From Didymella arachidicola (taxonomy: Eukaryota; Ascomycota; Dothideomycetes; Pleosporales; Didymellaceae), in the NCBI GenBank assembly GCA_016630955.3, contig CM049995.1, positions 1,612,001-1,676,000 on the forward strand: a DNA stretch of 64,000 nucleotides, read 5' to 3'. The notes beneath the pieces were generated by a model that worked only from the letters and a program-made list of their open reading frames with translations, did not search any database and was not told the DNA's origin. The position numbers and the translations under genes were made by a program. Each line of letters begins with the position of its first letter. Positions within the stretch are counted from its first letter, which is position 1. Below, in pieces: positions 31,712 through 42,500 of this stretch.

Positions 31712-32969
31712 TCACATGCCGCCAAGGTCTTGCTTCAATACATCGAGTATCCTTTTGCTATCCACCTCTTCATCACCCTTGTTTTTTGTCCCGTCATCCT
31801 TGAGTCTTCTCAATATCTCAGGGTCGACGTCTCTCATGAGCTCTTCAAACTCTCTCTGCTGTTCACCCTCTTCCTTGCGGTATTCTTCATCCAGCATAAC
31901 TTCCGGGGGCAAGGTCGGTGTTGCTGTAGGGAAATAGTAAAATGTCGGGAACTCTTCCACTGTCTGTCCCCGGAGAGCGTCACCGAGTGTGTCCGTGGAC
32001 GTCAGCGGTATAAGAACGCGCCGACTCGAGCTCGTTCTCGGACGTAAGAGGTAGAAGGTATATCTATTCTCTGTCGGTGCTTCAGACGATATGGCAGATG
32101 GTTGTGTTGTCGATGAAGTCACGTTTGCTGTGTCTTCTTGTACTTTTGTTTGTGGTTCAGAGGCTGGAGGTATTGTCTCCGGCGCTTCGAGACCTGATGT
32201 GGTCCCCGAAGATACGACCCGGGCTGTTGAAGGCTCTGCAGTGCGCTGTGTCGGTTCAGGATTCGAGGTTGATGCAGCCTCGGCCTCTCTCTTTCGTTTT
32301 TTCTTCGATGTGGGGCTCTCGAACAAAGGATGTATCCTGTAGATTGGCTCTGCAGCAGAGCTCTGTGTGAGGGTGCGGCTTTTGTCAGGCCCAATCCATT
32401 CGACCGTCCAGATGATATTCTTATTTCTTTCAGGTTGTCAGTCGGCGCGCGGATAATCTGTATACAATATGCTCTTACCCGGACTTCGACCTATGTGTTT
32501 TGTTCTCTTTCGCTCTACTCAACCCTTTAGGGGCCCTTATCACCTTGACGCCTGCTGTGGAGAACTGCCAGTCCATCTTCCGGCTCTGATCACCCTTAGA
32601 CCTAGCGTTAAGGCCAACATCAAGGCCTCGCTCTTCTACTGACTTGTCCGCCTTCTCAAGATCACGTTCGATGCCAGAGAGGAAGTTATAGTCATGATCA
32701 ATACCTGCCGGTGTTGCTAACTCGGACTTCTTGATGAACTTTGTCGGATCTCGTTTGCCTGTGCAGTCCGCCCGCAGCTTGTGACGCTTGACGCATGGCA
32801 ACGAACATGTTCGTGCGGAGCATCCAGGGCATTTGTATTTTGGTTCATTTATGTTGCTGTATAGATCAGTACAGGACCGGTGGGATACATGGTAGCAGTG
32901 CTCGGATGACTGGGTACGATTAACCTACCACACACTGCAGAGACTGCTCAAAAGAGTCTGGCCTGACAT
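31712..32969 (-). CDS. BCD1: box C/D snoRNP assembly factor with HIT zinc finger (Bcd1)
   Basis: Exons on the minus strand are 32929-32969, 32479-32856 and 31712-32426, giving 377 residues; introns are 72 and 52 bp, the latter with a CTGAC branch site. Residues 1-48 form the zf-HIT finger: LCSVCNINEPKYKCPGCS, then RTCSLPCVKRHKLRADCTGK, with the expected Cys/His ligands. TPAGIDHDYNFLSGIERDLE is the second conserved block, and the third spans exons 2-3: VKVIRAPKGLSRAKENKTHR running into NIIWTVEWIGPD. The C-terminal part is Thr/Ser/Pro-rich with a Lys/Arg stretch SKKKRKREAE and ends in an acidic helix. Bcd1 is needed for stable box C/D snoRNA levels, acting in the nucleus. The first intron cuts the zinc finger right after its second Cys. 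Confidence 0.92.
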
Positions 32970-33628
32970 TTTAGTCAGGATGCAAATGCAAGTCTCGCGA
33001 TACCAAGATCAAAATCTCCGTTGCCGGATCCTAGATCTGCTGTCAACGCCTCTGCGATCAGCTTGGAGATACAGGTTATTAGTGGCTGAGATAGTAGCGT
33101 AGGTATCGTTACGAGATTGGCAATTCGATTTGGGCGCAATAGCGTTGCAGAGCGTTCGTTGGTGATCGAGAAGCTGGCCAGCCACGATGCCTTGGCGGCC
33201 GGTGGGTTTTTTGCGTCCGTGCGCTATAGGCAGCGAACCAAGGAACCCATTGTTGCGGCATAATGCACGACCCAGGCATGCCACTGATGCTTGCTCGAGA
33301 GTTTTGACAGCGTGGTTGACAGCGTAAAGATGTGCGCAAAAATAGCGGATGCTACAGGCTGCGAGGTCGTCAAAGTTTAAGTGGCTGATCGTTAGCTCGC
33401 CTGCTGAGGACCTGCCAGTCTGGATACTTGTAGATCGCTACTTCCGACCCAAACTTTTCCTTTCCAGCGTGCGCACTCGAAATCAAGAGGGAAGATATTA
33501 GCCTCACCAAAAGCAATAGTGTTGCAGTCTTCGACCGCGATAAGACGTATCAGTCACAGTTGCCAAATCGGGCATATCCTCCTTCGCCTGCTCGCTTGCC
33601 GGGTTCATCCAGGAGTTGATCAAACATA
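32970..33628. other. intergenic spacer, BCD1 promoter to transposon
   Basis: Upstream region of BCD1 up to the transposon's left target-site TA at 33627-33628. No gene or repeat recognised. Confidence 0.45.
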
Positions 33629-33697
33629 ACGTACATGTACAACGAGCGGACCGGTCAACGAGCGGGCCACTTTTGCCAAGACCACACCAAAACTCCC
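33629..33697 (+). repeat. left terminal inverted repeat of the Fot1-like element
   Basis: 69 bp, begins ACGTACATGTACAACGAGCG and matches the complement of 35424-35492 at every base; identity stops after AAAACTCCC. It contains a palindrome GTACATGTAC and two copies of AACGAGCGG 16 bp apart. Confidence 0.95.
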
Positions 33698-33759
33698 CCT
33701 ATTATGGCCCAAAACACTACAAACTGGCGCTGCATAAGGCAAAACAAGCTGTAATATTA

Positions 33760-35412
33760 CTAAGAGACCTCTTCTACAGCATTCTTGCACGTTCGCGCGT
33801 TGTGCCCACTCTCTCCGCACCGTCCACAGCGTCGTTGGGATGGTTCACCTCCTTCAGCCCGAACCTGCTTCTTTGCCTTCTTACCATCACTACGCGCGCT
33901 AAACTCCTGCAGAGCAGCTATCCGCTGGCCCTCTTCAACCGCAAGGCTTCCCTTAGCTTGAATACGCTTTCTTTTGTGCGATTTACGTCGCGTGGCGGCC
34001 TTATTAGCCGCTCGAAGCTCAGTAATCTCCTGTTGTGCCAAAACCAGCTTGTGCGCAATAATTGCTGCCCCCTTTGAGACCTTCTCAAACGCTTCAACTA
34101 TAGAGGTTGGTGAGCTATTAACATGCGTCTGAATCCTCTTCTTCACAAGCGTTGATTGCGACCCAAATTCCAGGGTATTGCTTGGGGTTTGCGACTGCCA
34201 GAGCGGGCTGTTTTGGGGGAGTGGTGGCGATGGGGTGCGCAGCTTCACATCCAGGGCCAATATGACGCGATCTGGGGCAAAGGGAGCCAATCCGGCCCCT
34301 CGGAACCCTCCTTGAATGTTGCTAGGGGTAATAGCTTTCTTGTGAGCCGCTACAAAGCATGGGAGGAACTCCTGCTTTGTAATGTGGTTGATCCGGTTGC
34401 GCATAAGCTCATTAACCTCAACCCCGTACGCCTTCTTCAGAGGGCCAAAACAACCCACATCAAGTGGCTGAAGGAGGTGCGATGAGTGCGGAGGCATGCA
34501 TAGGATCACAATCTTCTGATCCTTGCAGTATTGCGTGAATTCTGGAGTGTTGTGGCTCCCATGACCGTCAATAATCAGCAACCGGTGGCTGCCAACAGTG
34601 CGCGCCTTTGTATACCTGTCAAAGTGCTTCAACCAGTCAAAACCAAGCTCATTGGTAGTCCAGCCGTTCTCAGAGATGGCAATACTCCAATCTTGGGGCA
34701 GGTTGTTGTCCTTGTACCAGCTGGACTGGTGTTGGCGGGCTTTGAAGATGATGTAGGGTGGAATAGCCCATCCTGTGGCATTAATGCCCTCAATGACTGT
34801 TACCCACTCCCGGTTGCCTGGCTGGACCTGCTTTGCTCGTCCTAGTTTCTCTGCATCTGTTACAACAACTCCGGTGGATATCTGGCCCATCATGAAGCCT
34901 GTCTCGTCAAAGTTGTACGTGTCGTTGTCCTGGATGCCATACTTGACTTTGGTAGTAGCTACAAGGTTGAACCAGCCCTGTATAACCTCAGGGTCCTCGC
35001 AGAGGGCTCGCTTGTAGTCATACTTGCGATTAAAAACTGTTTTGAGCTCCTCCTGACGCGAAACAAACCTGCTGGCCCACCTTGGGCCAACAGGGGCCAA
35101 ACTGCGCTCTTTCAGCAGAGAATTGGCCATATCAGCCACAAATTCAAGCCGGGGGGACTCTCCTCGCGTAACCAGCTCAAGTATGCGCATAACAATCACC
35201 TGCTCCTCAGCGCTGGTTAGATTCCGTAAGTTGGCCATAATATTAACGCGTGAAGGTCGTCCAGCGCGTCGTTGGTGTAGTGTAGTTCGAGAGACGCTGT
35301 AGATAGCTGCAGCGCGTCGCTCTGAGAGATTCGCGTCTTGTTTGAGAGCTTGGAGCGCAAGCTGTATCTGACGCTCGTTTGACGCGTTAAACTGTACTTG
35401 TTGTGGAGGCAT
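33760..35412 (-). CDS. Fot1/pogo-family DDD transposase
   Basis: 550 residues from MPPQQVQFNASNERQ; an ATG 12 codons upstream lies inside the right TIR and is less likely. Residues 10-60 form a Psq-type helix-turn-helix (LSERRAAAIYSVSRTTLHQR), then a CENP-B-type second DNA-binding helix region (LVTRGESPRLEFVADMAN, PRWASRFVSR). The DDE_1 catalytic core shows YNFDETGFMMG, LLIIDGHGSHNT and SSHLLQPLDVGCFGPLKKAY, giving the three Asp residues of the pogo group. The C-terminus has a basic stretch (RRKSHKRKRIQ) and a CCHC zinc knuckle CGRCGESGHNARTC. All key residues are present, so it may be active. Codon usage seems less GC-rich at third positions than in the host genes by eye. Confidence 0.95.
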   Translation of the reverse strand: MPPQQVQFNASNERQIQLALQALKQDANLSERRAAAIYSVSRTTLHQRRAGRPSRVNIMANLRNLTSAEEQVIVMRILELVTRGESPRLEFVADMANSLLKERSLAPVGPRWASRFVSRQEELKTVFNRKYDYKRALCEDPEVIQGWFNLVATTKVKYGIQDNDTYNFDETGFMMGQISTGVVVTDAEKLGRAKQVQPGNREWVTVIEGINATGWAIPPYIIFKARQHQSSWYKDNNLPQDWSIAISENGWTTNELGFDWLKHFDRYTKARTVGSHRLLIIDGHGSHNTPEFTQYCKDQKIVILCMPPHSSHLLQPLDVGCFGPLKKAYGVEVNELMRNRINHITKQEFLPCFVAAHKKAITPSNIQGGFRGAGLAPFAPDRVILALDVKLRTPSPPLPQNSPLWQSQTPSNTLEFGSQSTLVKKRIQTHVNSSPTSIVEAFEKVSKGAAIIAHKLVLAQQEITELRAANKAATRRKSHKRKRIQAKGSLAVEEGQRIAALQEFSARSDGKKAKKQVRAEGGEPSQRRCGRCGESGHNARTCKNAVEEVS

Positions 35413-35423
35413 TAGTGTAGGGA

Positions 35424-35492
35424 GGGAGTTTTGGTGTGGTCTTGGCAAAAGTGGCCCGCTCGTTGACCGGTCCGCTCGTTGTACATGTACGT
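35424..35492 (-). repeat. right terminal inverted repeat of the Fot1-like element
   Basis: Mirror copy of 33629-33697, 69 of 69 bases matching, adjacent to TA at 35493-35494. Confidence 0.95.
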
Positions 35493-36631
35493 TATGACAC
35501 CGACATGATTAACAGGAGGGGTACAACCGGGCCAGACGCTTACGTTTGGATGAGGGCATTTGTCGTCCGGAATTCAGTCTCATGCAAGGCATTGCAAGCC
35601 GCGACTTGCGCAAGACCTGGGCGAACCTCCCCGATTCGACAGTCGAGCAACGTCGGCCAGTGTTTCGGGTTCATGGTCCTCTTCAAGCCCCACGGCTACT
35701 GCAGAACAACCACGGAACCAACCAGCACTACGGACGGAACAGCGACCAATGGGGCCAGCAGTCGCTCAGCTCAACGCCCTCGAGCGAAATCGATATGCGC
35801 ATCTTTCTTAGCAAGATCGGACCATGAGGTGGATACAGAAATCTAAGACGTCTTGTACCTTTGACGATCAATCATCGCGTCAGAGACCATGCAGGCTCCG
35901 CTGGACAGTCAGGGGAAAGCTTTAAATTTCTTGAGTTCTTATTCGCCGAGAGCGGAGCTAGCTCTTGCGGGAAGTCGTCGTAGCTTGCTCATGCACGTTT
36001 CTGCGAGGATGCACACTGCAGATGGCCCTCGCGTTTGTGCACAAAGCTGCAGCGATTCAATCCCGACCCAAAACGGTCCTCAGCATGACGCCGCGCCTCA
36101 CGCTATTGCCATTTGAGGCGGGGATTCTGACCCTTTGATATCGCTATCTGCAAGGTTTGGCTACATGGAAAAACAACGCCCATGGCTGGGCGGCGTGCAC
36201 GCCCCTGACTACACCATGCTCGGAGGCGGAGCCCTTCAAATATGGATTGGCAGGGATCATGCCTTCATTTCCTCAACCGAGACTTGTGCAGCCAACCCAT
36301 GCTAGCGTTCGGGTGGTTCTTCCCCAAGCTCCAGCCCGAGCTTCGAGGGCGCCGCAGGGCCCCAAAAGAAGCCAGCCGCCTCATCGAGTTTCCCTTGCTG
36401 CAGCACTCCTCACTGCTATCCCGCAGCAAGGTGACTCGGAAGCTTCGGTCAGGCAGAGTTCATCAAGTTGCTGTCATCGTGTTCGAGTCTTATCGCATGC
36501 CCTCCTGGAGCTTTCCAATATCTTCGGATGTTCCCCCTGTCATTATAGTACCACCTAGTCTTGGACCCTCCGGACGTCACTGAAGGACTTTTCGCACGAT
36601 CGATTCGGTACCAACGTAACGCATTCCAACA
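35493..36631. other. intergenic spacer, transposon to DENN gene
   Basis: About 1.1 kb upstream of the DENN gene. Frames of 83-136 residues overlap in all three + frames, so none is supported. An additional 5' exon of the DENN gene here cannot be excluded. Confidence 0.4.
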
Positions 36632-39524
36632 ATGGCACCCTCCTTGACCCTGCGTCCTCGCACTCGCGACGACCGTCCACCGACGAGGGACAACACCGAT
36701 CACAGTCTCATCATCCCCAGCCGGACGTCTTCTCTCCACTCGCGCATCACCCAGCCACTCCCTTCAACATTGAATGTCAAACAAGGTGCCCGCAGCCCCA
36801 AGACATTGACCCATGCGTATATGGTATGTGGTGTTGGTCGGGAACCGTCGCAATGGGTGAAGGCACCAGCACCGGCCCAGGGCAAGATCGGGCACATGAA
36901 GGGTGCAGTGGGCACCTTCTGGCTTCCAGAGATCCTGGGTAGCAGCCCAAGACTGGAACAGGACAATGAGATTGCGAGATCTCTTCACGCTGCTATGCGC
37001 GTATGTATGCTCCACAACCCTTACACTGAGCATGTTCTGATCATGCCGTAGGCCTGTTTTCCCCACGATGTTGAGATCTGTACTGGACGAAGCCAACCGC
37101 ATTGTGTGCATCATTCCTTTGTTCTTCAGCAGGATTCGTCTCACACTCTCTATGGTATTGCTCTCCGCGTATGGTCTCGCGCCGATGAGAAGAGAGCTGA
37201 GACGATCCGTGACTTGCGCAAACGCACCGAACCGGATTTCTTCGACAGCCCTGATGAGACCTACTGGATTCCATACTGCCTGAGTTTCCTCTCAAGGTAT
37301 CCCTTGTACAACTTGCTCGGCGACTACCTTCGAGGGATGTGGATCCACTGGAACAAGGCCACGAACCTCTTCCACGCTGAGGAGGTGTCTCGCATCCTGA
37401 GCTTCCCCGCGCCACGACTGAACGACCTAGTCCGCATCGACATGAAGGATTACGCACTGTGCTACCAATTCCCCTCTTCGCCGACCGGTTTCCAAAATTT
37501 CGCCATGTGGCCGTTGTTCACCTGTCTCTCAATTCCCAACATCGTCGGCGTAATTGAGGCCGCAGTATCGCCAACCCGACGAATCATCTTCACCAGTCAC
37601 TACCCCGCAGTCCTCACTATCGCAGCTGAAACGGTGCGATATTGCGTTCGGGTGTACGAGTGGAGCGGTCTGTACGTACCGGTCGTGCATGCGCGTCACG
37701 TCAAGGATCTCGTACAAGAGCCGGGACCATACATCCTTGGTGTAACCTCGGAATGTCGATCGCTGTTCACCGCACCCACGGATGCCCTCGTCGTGGATCT
37801 GGACCGAAACTTCGTGCTGACCTCGAGCCCGCCGACAGCCTTGACAGCCGGACAGAGGACCAAGATGATCCAGCGTCTCACACAGGCACTCAATGGCGAG
37901 GTTTCACCCACCGGTGTCCCACAGCATCTGCGCTCCGCTTACGGCGGCGGCAAGCTGATCCCTGCCGGCCAGATCATCGTCATGCGTGGAGAAGTTGAGA
38001 GCGTTCAGGACCCAGAGTGGTGGAACCAGGATTCGGTAATGTCTGTCATGGACCATGTCTGTGAGAAGCTTGTAAGTGCCCAGCCAACCAGCTGACACTA
38101 TGATTGTTGCTAACGATGCACTGCAGGGCCGCAACAGTGGAATGAAGGCAATCTTTGGCGGATCCGTCAAGAAGCCATTGATGACCAAGGTTTCCATGCG
38201 CCACCTCAATGAGATTGTCCGCGAGCGCAATCAGTACTCTCGTGACGCCCAGGAAGCTTGGCAAGATTTTATCAACCTGAAGGGTCGCATGGACACGGAG
38301 CTTTCTAAGGTCTCCAAGCGCAACAACTTCTTGGTGGAGGAGCTCGAGAGCTGGAAGCAGCAATTCCTCAAGTTCCAGACCTTTGCTGAGCAGCTTACCA
38401 AGGAGACTCAGGACCTCAAGGTCAAGATCGAGAACCACAAGCGTGAGAATCGTCGCCTTTCTGGTCTCATTGATCAGCAGAAGGATGATGCCGCTCGTCT
38501 CACGATCCGCCTCTCTGGAACGGAGAAGCAGCGTGATGATGCTCTGGAGGCACTTGTCCTTCAGCAGGAAATTGCCGAGGAGCTCGAGCGCGAGCGGAAG
38601 AGAAACAAGAAGGAGCTTTCTGCACTTCAGCATACCAACTCTGCAATCATCCGCCAGCGTGATGAGACTCAGCGCGTAGTTCTCCATCTGCGCGCTCTCA
38701 TTGAGGGCCAGACTCACCACATGGAGCACATCGTCAAGTCACTGAACCAGGACGACATGAACAACTACATGGCGGAGGGCTTCCCCGAGGAGGTCGAGGA
38801 GGAGGACGAAGAAGACGAGTTCCACGATTCCGAAGCACCCCAAACTCCCAGGAGAGAACGGTCGGAGGGCACCATTCGCGGCTCGTCTGGCATCGACAGC
38901 CAAGCTGGCTCAAGATCAAGCACCGCAAACGGTATGCATCTCGAGGGCGAGGACGTTACTCCCGACATGGAACACCGCTTACACAACTCTCCAGCCCGCA
39001 ACTCGAAGCGCTTCTCCAACCAGTCCTTGGTCGATGTTGCCGACCGCGTCCTTCGCGACAAGACTGATGCGATCGCATACATCATCCGCAACATTTCCGA
39101 GCAGTGTGCCGCTGCTGTCGAAGGTCTTCAGCTCGCTCAGCGCGCCGACACCGAAGACGGTGACAACCAGAGTGATCGCCGCGCCAGCCTGGGTCAGCAG
39201 TCAACAACTGACGGCCGCACACAGTCGACGATTGGGAGTGAGTACGGTGATGAGGACATGTTGCGCCCTGGCCGTGGCTCCAGCATCCCTCCCACCCCCG
39301 ATCTGAGCCACCGCTCAAGCACATCCATGTCCATGGCCAGCGCCTCGACAACACCAGACAGGTCAAGCCTGCAGCACCGCACCCACGACGTCCCCGACGT
39401 CCCCACCCGCATCGTCGAAGATGAGGCCTTCGAGGACAACAACTCATACTCTGACCTGCCCGTGTCCAAGTACGCGACCCCTCTTCCCCGCTCGCGCCAG
39501 TCCTCGCGGCAGCATGTGCGGTAG
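36632..39524 (+). CDS. DENN-domain protein with C-terminal coiled coil
   Basis: Exons 36632-37000, 37052-38071 and 38127-39524 give 928 residues; introns are 51 and 55 bp, both in phase 0. Residues about 45-180 are uDENN-like (VGTFWLPEILGSSPRLE, HSFVLQQDSSHTLYGIALRV). The central DENN follows at about 225-420: MWPLFTCLSIPNIVGVIEAA, SPTRRIIFTSHYPAVLTIAA, YEWSGLYVPVVHARHV, PGPYILGVTSECRSLF, ALVVDLDRNFV. A long coiled coil covers about 505-690, and the last 230 residues are acidic then Ser/Thr/Pro-rich. DENN proteins are exchange factors for Rab GTPases in membrane traffic; the Rab partner is not predictable here. The start ACAATGG is well placed, but a longer 5' end is possible. Confidence 0.87.
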
Positions 39525-42500
39525 ACCCGCACGGCTTACGTACGACGATCTCTCAGCTGGCTCAACTAGCTCACCACCCACCCCCACCCACCTCACGGCA
39601 CTGCTCAGACAAGGCCCAGCAGCACTGTCGGTTGTCGAGGCACACCCGCCCTCCACTCTGCATTGCGTTTCCTTTGGCGCAGGCGTTGGCGTCAAAAGGG
39701 GCGAACTCACGTTCTCACTGTCCTTGATCACACGTTCGATCTCCATGTTTTCCACCACGAAAGTTTTTCTTTTGTACGGCCATTTTTGTTTGAAAGTAGC
39801 GCTGGTGCGCGGCGGAGGACTGATCTCGAGAAGATCGGATGGGATATGATAAGTGTAGCGGATGTCTTCTTATGTATATTGGCTTAGCGAATCGGGGGTT
39901 TGTACTGTTTAATACCATATCCATGTGTCTCTCTACCTTGAAACTTTGAAACTGTGAAACTGCGTACTGCAGTATCACATGACGATGTGCTTTGCCATGG
40001 GCATTTACAGGACGCGAACGCCGATCATATTAAACACTCCTACGACAGGCCAACCTCGGCTTGTGTGATGAGGTATATGTATTTCAACCGCTCCAAAAGA
40101 CCGCGAGCTATCAGCACGCCAACATCGAGTCTACTACGCACGGTCAAAGCAGACACCCCTCTTCTCGCATACATATCCCCCTCGCAAAAACCATGCAGCA
40201 AAGCATATGCGCAACGTCACTTCCTACAACGCACATCTCCATCCGCCTCACCCCCCAAACCCCCAAGTCTCTCCCTGCACCTTGGATTCACCACCATCCA
40301 CACCATCCAGCACATGCCGATCTCCGCCAGATCTAGTGGCGCAGCCCGCTCGGGGAATTGCGGGACGTTATCGGCATCTGCGCCGGAAGGCGGGGATGAT
40401 CGATGTCAAACACATGTGTGTGCTATATCGTGAGTGTTATTGCAGGAAGCTAGTGTGTGGTTCGGACGACGATGGTGATATTGGGCAGTGGTGTTGGGCA
40501 GGTGTGAGGGTAATTGATGATGTGGGGGCAGATGCGTGAGCATGTTAGTAGAGGTTTGGGGTGTAGGACTGGATATTTTGGGATCGAGGGGAACAATCAT
40601 GTCATGTTCGTGGTTGTGTTGGGTAGGCTTGTGGCTTGCGGGTGGCGTTGCTGTGCGGTTGTATGGGTTGACGTGCTGGCATGCATGAATTGTGGCATTG
40701 TTGGCGGCGGCAGCTGCAATTAACTGGATGGAGCAGTGGTTCATCGAGTCAACGGTAATCGACGCTCCGACAGTTTAAGCGTATTGATCGAAGCTTCGTT
40801 TGCGGGGATGTAAGGTTTTGCGCGTTTGCGGGATGAAGCCGATTGGTATAAGTGAGATAATGGGTGAGCTTGCTGATTCGCTCTGGCTATAGTATTGCTG
40901 ATCAGCGAACTTATAAGTTAATGTCCAACACGGACGGTGCGAGTAAGTTGCGTTTTGGATGTGAAGGCCAGGAGATAAGCAGTTGGAGTGTTTTCTGCTT
41001 CTACAGATGGTCAAATGCATGATGTTGTGTATTGCTGTTAAGCCCAGGCTCCGGCCCACCAGCGGCAAGCAAACCCAAAAGGTATCACGACTCACTCTGA
41101 TTGATTGATTGATTATAATTTACGTCGACTTGTAAGAGTAAATCCTCGCCTCCTATGGGGCACTGATTACGACGCGTAAAGCAAGGGGGGAAAGCACTTA
41201 GGGTAAAGTCTGCTGCGGATCCTTCTCTTAAACACGTTTCCCGGTGTAGTAGTTCTAAACAGAACGAAATCTAGCACGCACTCCTTCGCCAATTAGGGAT
41301 CGGTTGCGGTGGTTCGAGTCTTTCAAGAAGAAGAGTGTGGTTGTGCCTTTAGAGGCTCACTCTGATAGTGAGCCCCCGGCCGGAACAATATTATATCGTG
41401 AGCCAGGCCTGACAATTGCTGTGCAACACTGATACAAGACAATTTCATATACTTCCACCGACTGCTCAGGGTCATGACTACAGCCTGTAAGACGATTTTG
41501 GCTTGCGCTCCTGCATGGCCCACATATTATGATGCAGCATGCAGTGTATATGATTGCAGAAGGTGGTAGGAGAAGCCTCGATCCTGTGGTTCAAACTCAA
41601 GGCAGATGATCGGAAAAGCCCTCCCGGAAGGTTCACGCAGTCGCAGATGTGAGATGTCCGGTGGATCTCGAGGCAGATCGGGGAAAGCCGGACTTTGTCG
41701 CTCGTCAAAACCTGCCTGACTGGCTATGACGACTGAGCTGCCACTCTACCTGTAAGTGCTTAGTTTAATGCCCATCACGAAGAGAACATCCGTTCTGTAA
41801 GTTCTTCTACTAGCTGATTGATGGGGTCTTGTGCACTACCTCCTCGTGTAGTTTATACGAATGTTTTGGTAGTTGCTGGCGGTTTCAACCTGTCACTCAA
41901 ACACTGTTGTCGTAATGTCCACCCGAGATCAGAGCAACACCTTGTAGGGTGCATTTGGCTAGTACAGATGCAGTTGATGCTAGCTCATCGTAAAAAAGAG
42001 GCTGCTGCAATGTTAAAGGATGTTCGACAGGCGGAATTCAGCGGAGCAAGCCTGGTTGGACTTGCTGCGCGACATGCATAGTCGCCTCCCGGTGTTGTCA
42101 ACTATCCCGACTTCCCCGTGGTTGATGATGGACATAGAGTTTGATGCACGACATTCACCCCGCTCCTTGGGTACCAATTGCAACGAAAGGTCACTCTTGA
42201 CAGAATCCAGCAAGTCTTCTTCCGTATGTGGCGCAGGTGTTGTAAGCGAGCTTTCCTGTTGTTGGCGTAGATTGAAGCTAGGTGTGAAGCTACTGGATCA
42301 GGCAATCACTCGTAGTATCTGTGCTCAAAAGTTCGGTACCGCTCTTATGATGTATTGCGCTTGTCCAACGACAATATTCTCCTTTCCTGCGAGCGGGATG
42401 TTCTAACAGCAGCGGGAGCAAAGGGAAGTTGGAGGGCGATTCCTTGCTTTAGTCACGATATCGCGTATCTTATCTTAGTAGTCGCAGAAGGCCAAAGTTC

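Larger units (their letters stand above)
33629..35492. mobile_element. Fot1/pogo-like (Tc1/mariner) DNA transposon, intact
   Basis: A 1,864-bp element bounded by perfect 69-bp terminal inverted repeats and flanked by TA on both sides (33627-33628 and 35493-35494), the target duplication of the Tc1/mariner superfamily. It contains one complete transposase frame on the minus strand. Length, target site and protein type match the fungal Fot1/pogo group. Identical termini and an unbroken frame suggest a recent insertion, without visible RIP damage. Confidence 0.95.

Noticed and set aside
35436..35846. 136-residue frame starting in the right TIR of the transposon
   Set aside because: Starts within the repeat and runs into unrelated flank; frames overlap on the same strand, so it is probably chance.
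41300..41345. B-box-like GGTTCGAGTC suggesting a tRNA
   Set aside because: Flanking sequence does not fold into a cloverleaf.
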